Shown here one piece after another: positions 5,608-7,316 of a stretch of DNA of 7,316 bases (positions within the stretch are counted from its first letter, which is position 1; the number at the start of each line of letters is the position of its first letter). The stretch lies in assembly GCA_947460065.1 (NCBI GenBank), contig CANHGF010000120.1, forward strand, positions 1 to 7,316. The letters are read 5' to 3'. The position numbers were made by a program, and so were the translations under genes. The notes beneath the pieces are model-generated. The model saw nothing but the letters and a program-made list of their open reading frames with translations. It did not search any database and was not told where the DNA came from. This DNA comes from Comamonadaceae bacterium. Lineage in GTDB: Bacteria > Pseudomonadota > Gammaproteobacteria > Burkholderiales > Burkholderiaceae_C.

Positions 5608-5639
5608 GGTTCTGTCGGAATCTGAACTGACGACCTGCA

Positions 5640-5664
5640 GCGGGCCTGTTATTGCCAGGCCCGC
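5640..5664 (+). promoter_or_regulatory. Strong hairpin in the dctP leader
   Basis: GCGGGCCTG (5640-5648) and CAGGCCCGC (5656-5664) form a perfect 9-bp GC-rich stem with a 7-base loop, ending 32 bases before the SD of dctP. No T-run follows, so it is not a classic terminator. It may stabilise the 5' end of the transporter mRNA or act in leader control. Confidence 0.45.
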
Positions 5665-5706
5665 GATACACCGCGGCACCCACACCACCCATCTCTGGAG
5701 GAGACC

Positions 5707-6834
5707 ATGAAACCGATCCGAATGCTGACCTCTGCCGTGCTCGCAACGGCTGCTCTCGCGCTAAGCAGCGCAACCGTGCAAGCCCGCGAACTCAAACTGG
5801 CTGTGGGCTTTCCGCAAGGCACCGCCGCGTACCACGGCCTAGACGCCTTCGGCAAGGCCCTGAAGGAAAAGTCAGGCGGAGAGCTCGAAATCAAGATGTA
5901 TCCGCTGTCTCTGCTCAACCTGCCGCAGATGCTTAACGGGGTGCGCGACGGCGTGGTCGATATCGGCTTTGTGCTGCCGCCGCTGTTCCCTTCGGATCTG
6001 CCCGAGACCCATTTGGCCATCGATCTGGCTATGTTGGGCAGCAACCCCTGGGCCATGGCTGGCGCGATGACCGAATATGTGTTTTCCTGCACCGAATGCG
6101 TGGCCGAGCACCTCAAGAACAACCAGGTCTACCTGGGCTCATCCTCGACCGCCTCCTACATGATCGTCTCGACCAAGAAGGCAGTCACGCTGGACGAACT
6201 CAAGGGCAAAAAGCTGCGCTCAGGCGCTGCTCCCTGGGCCCGGTGGGCACAGCACTTCGGCGCAGTGGCACTGACCATCCCGGGCAATCAAGTGTTCGAA
6301 GCCGTCTCGGGCGGCACCGTCGACGGCGCGATGGTGTCGGCAGCCGAACTGAGCAACCTGCGCCTGATCGATGTGGCCAAGCACATCACCGTGGGTGTGC
6401 CCACCGGCACCTACCATGGCATCGACAACAATAACTTCAACCTTAGGACCTGGCGCTCCCTGACCGAGCGCCAGCGCAAGGCAGTGCTGGAGGCTTCGGC
6501 CATGAGCACCGCTGCGGTGACCTGGAAATACATCACCGACGGACAGCAGAACATGAAAGACGCGCAGGCCAAAGGCATACAGGTGCATCAAGCGCCGGCC
6601 GATGTGGTCAGCCGCTCCAATGCCTTCATCAACTCCGATCTGGCGACCATCGCCCAAGCCGCCGAGAAAAACTCCGGCATCCGCAATGCCAACCAGAAAA
6701 TCGCGCGCTTCAGGGCGCTGCTGGAAAAATGGGAAAAGATCATGCCCGAGCGTGACTGGACGCCTGCCGCCCTGGCCGAGATCTACCAACGTGAGATTTA
6801 CTCGAAGATCGACCCCAAGTCCTACGGCATGTAA
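5707..6834 (+). CDS. dctP: TRAP transporter periplasmic solute-binding protein (DctP family)
   Basis: A 375-residue periplasmic binding protein that would capture an organic acid and deliver it to the DctQM membrane proteins for sodium-driven uptake. It has a Sec signal peptide: basic MKPIR, a hydrophobic stretch 7-21, and a probable cleavage after VQA at residue 26. The mature part opens with ELKLAVGFPQGT, as usual for DctP proteins. The family hallmark LKGKKLRSGA (165-174) supplies R171, which normally pairs with the ligand carboxylate, and PGNQVFEAVSGGTVDGAM (192-209) is the second conserved block. C128 and C131 (CTEC) could form a disulfide after export, an unusual pair for this family. 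GGAGGAG lies 3 bases before the ATG. It is first in the operon, with dctQ 19 bases downstream. A carboxylate ligand is expected from R171; its identity cannot be read. Confidence 0.95.
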   Translation: MKPIRMLTSAVLATAALALSSATVQARELKLAVGFPQGTAAYHGLDAFGKALKEKSGGELEIKMYPLSLLNLPQMLNGVRDGVVDIGFVLPPLFPSDLPETHLAIDLAMLGSNPWAMAGAMTEYVFSCTECVAEHLKNNQVYLGSSSTASYMIVSTKKAVTLDELKGKKLRSGAAPWARWAQHFGAVALTIPGNQVFEAVSGGTVDGAMVSAAELSNLRLIDVAKHITVGVPTGTYHGIDNNNFNLRTWRSLTERQRKAVLEASAMSTAAVTWKYITDGQQNMKDAQAKGIQVHQAPADVVSRSNAFINSDLATIAQAAEKNSGIRNANQKIARFRALLEKWEKIMPERDWTPAALAEIYQREIYSKIDPKSYGM

Positions 6835-6853
6835 TTAGGAATAAAAGGGCCAG

Positions 6854-7316
6854 ATGAGCAAGCAACACTACCCCTGGGTCCGGCGCATCGACGCGATGCT
6901 GCTTTGGATCGCAGGCATCGCCTTGGTGGCGATGATGATTCATATCTGCATTGATGTGGTGGCCAATTTGATTCTGGGCACGCCTGTGCCTTTGACCAAT
7001 GCGGCTGTCACCCAGTACTACATGATCGCGGTGGCTTACCTGCCGATGGCAGCGGCCGAGTTGCGCGGTGCCCATGTCAGCGTGGATCTGGTGGTCAACC
7101 AGTTCCCCGCCGGCTTGCGCCGGGTCTCTGGCGAAATCATGCAGATCATTTGCATGCTCATCTACGGTGCCCTGGCCGCTCAGGCTTGGCAACTGGCGCT
7201 GGAAAAGCTCGAACGCAATGCGTTTTTAATGGAGCAAACTTCCCGCGTGAGCACCTGGCCCTCCTACTTCATCATCCCGCTCGGCTTTGGCACCGTCACA
7301 GTTTTGCTGCTGGCCA
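6854..7316 (+). CDS. dctQ: TRAP transporter small permease subunit (DctQ family), 3' end beyond window
   Basis: The visible 154 residues cover nearly all of a DctQ protein (usually 160-190 residues), the small four-helix membrane subunit that pairs with the large DctM permease. Hydrophobic segments lie at about 15-41, 51-69, 94-115 and 137-154 (the last cut by the edge). The conserved loop AELRGAHVSVDLV (68-80) and the early IDAMLLWIAG segment are typical of the family. The ATG at 6854 has AAAAGGG 4 bases upstream, and the gene follows dctP by 19 bases, so the two are co-transcribed. The dctM gene is expected immediately downstream. Confidence 0.92.
   Translation, partial: MSKQHYPWVRRIDAMLLWIAGIALVAMMIHICIDVVANLILGTPVPLTNAAVTQYYMIAVAYLPMAAAELRGAHVSVDLVVNQFPAGLRRVSGEIMQIICMLIYGALAAQAWQLALEKLERNAFLMEQTSRVSTWPSYFIIPLGFGTVTVLLLA

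Noticed and set aside
1..7316. Mobile elements, CRISPR, tRNA, defence genes
   Set aside because: No terminal inverted repeats with a transposase, no regular repeat-spacer units, no cloverleaf and no nuclease or defence-type domains were seen.

Overview
The window looks like a chromosomal catabolic and transport region of a GC-rich Betaproteobacterium. I favour Burkholderiales (Alcaligenaceae or Comamonadaceae type), judged from codon use, a TRAP transporter beside a Baeyer-Villiger monooxygenase (BVMO), and strong Shine-Dalgarno (SD) sites; this is inference, not a database match. There is no tRNA, rRNA, insertion sequence, integrase or CRISPR array. Every gene has an intact frame, and two genes are cut by the window edges.

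Layout. Positions 1-1001 (minus) hold the first 333 residues of a type I BVMO, its C-terminus lying off the left edge. It overlaps by 4 bases the gene before it on the same strand, a short-chain dehydrogenase/reductase (SDR, 998-1738). The pair fits a two-step oxidation of a secondary or cyclic alcohol to a ketone and then to an ester or lactone. Their promoter region (about 1739-1954) carries a near-consensus -10, repeated TTTCGGAA boxes, and a leader with two mutually exclusive hairpins, one of which would cover the SD of the SDR gene. Positions 1955-2425 (minus) encode an unrecognised 156-residue protein, divergent from a class V PLP aminotransferase (2562-3689, plus). Then comes an unrecognised 129-residue protein (3882-4271, plus).

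A 425-base gap with an AT-rich dyad leads to a TetR-family regulator (4697-5410, plus). After a hairpin, a second long dyad and a probable promoter, a TRAP transporter operon begins: solute-binding protein DctP (5707-6834), then DctQ (from 6854, cut by the right edge). The large permease DctM is expected just outside.

Working model (inference): the TetR protein controls the TRAP operon, and perhaps itself, through the dyads at 5551-5607 and 4439-4484. The TRAP system imports an organic acid, and the SDR-BVMO pair oxidises an alcohol or ketone. Whether these belong to one pathway is unproven; the aminotransferase and the two unknown proteins may be unrelated. I found no clearly new gene system. 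The most unusual signals are regulatory: the alternative hairpins ahead of the SDR gene, and the two 37-bp dyads ahead of the TetR and TRAP genes.
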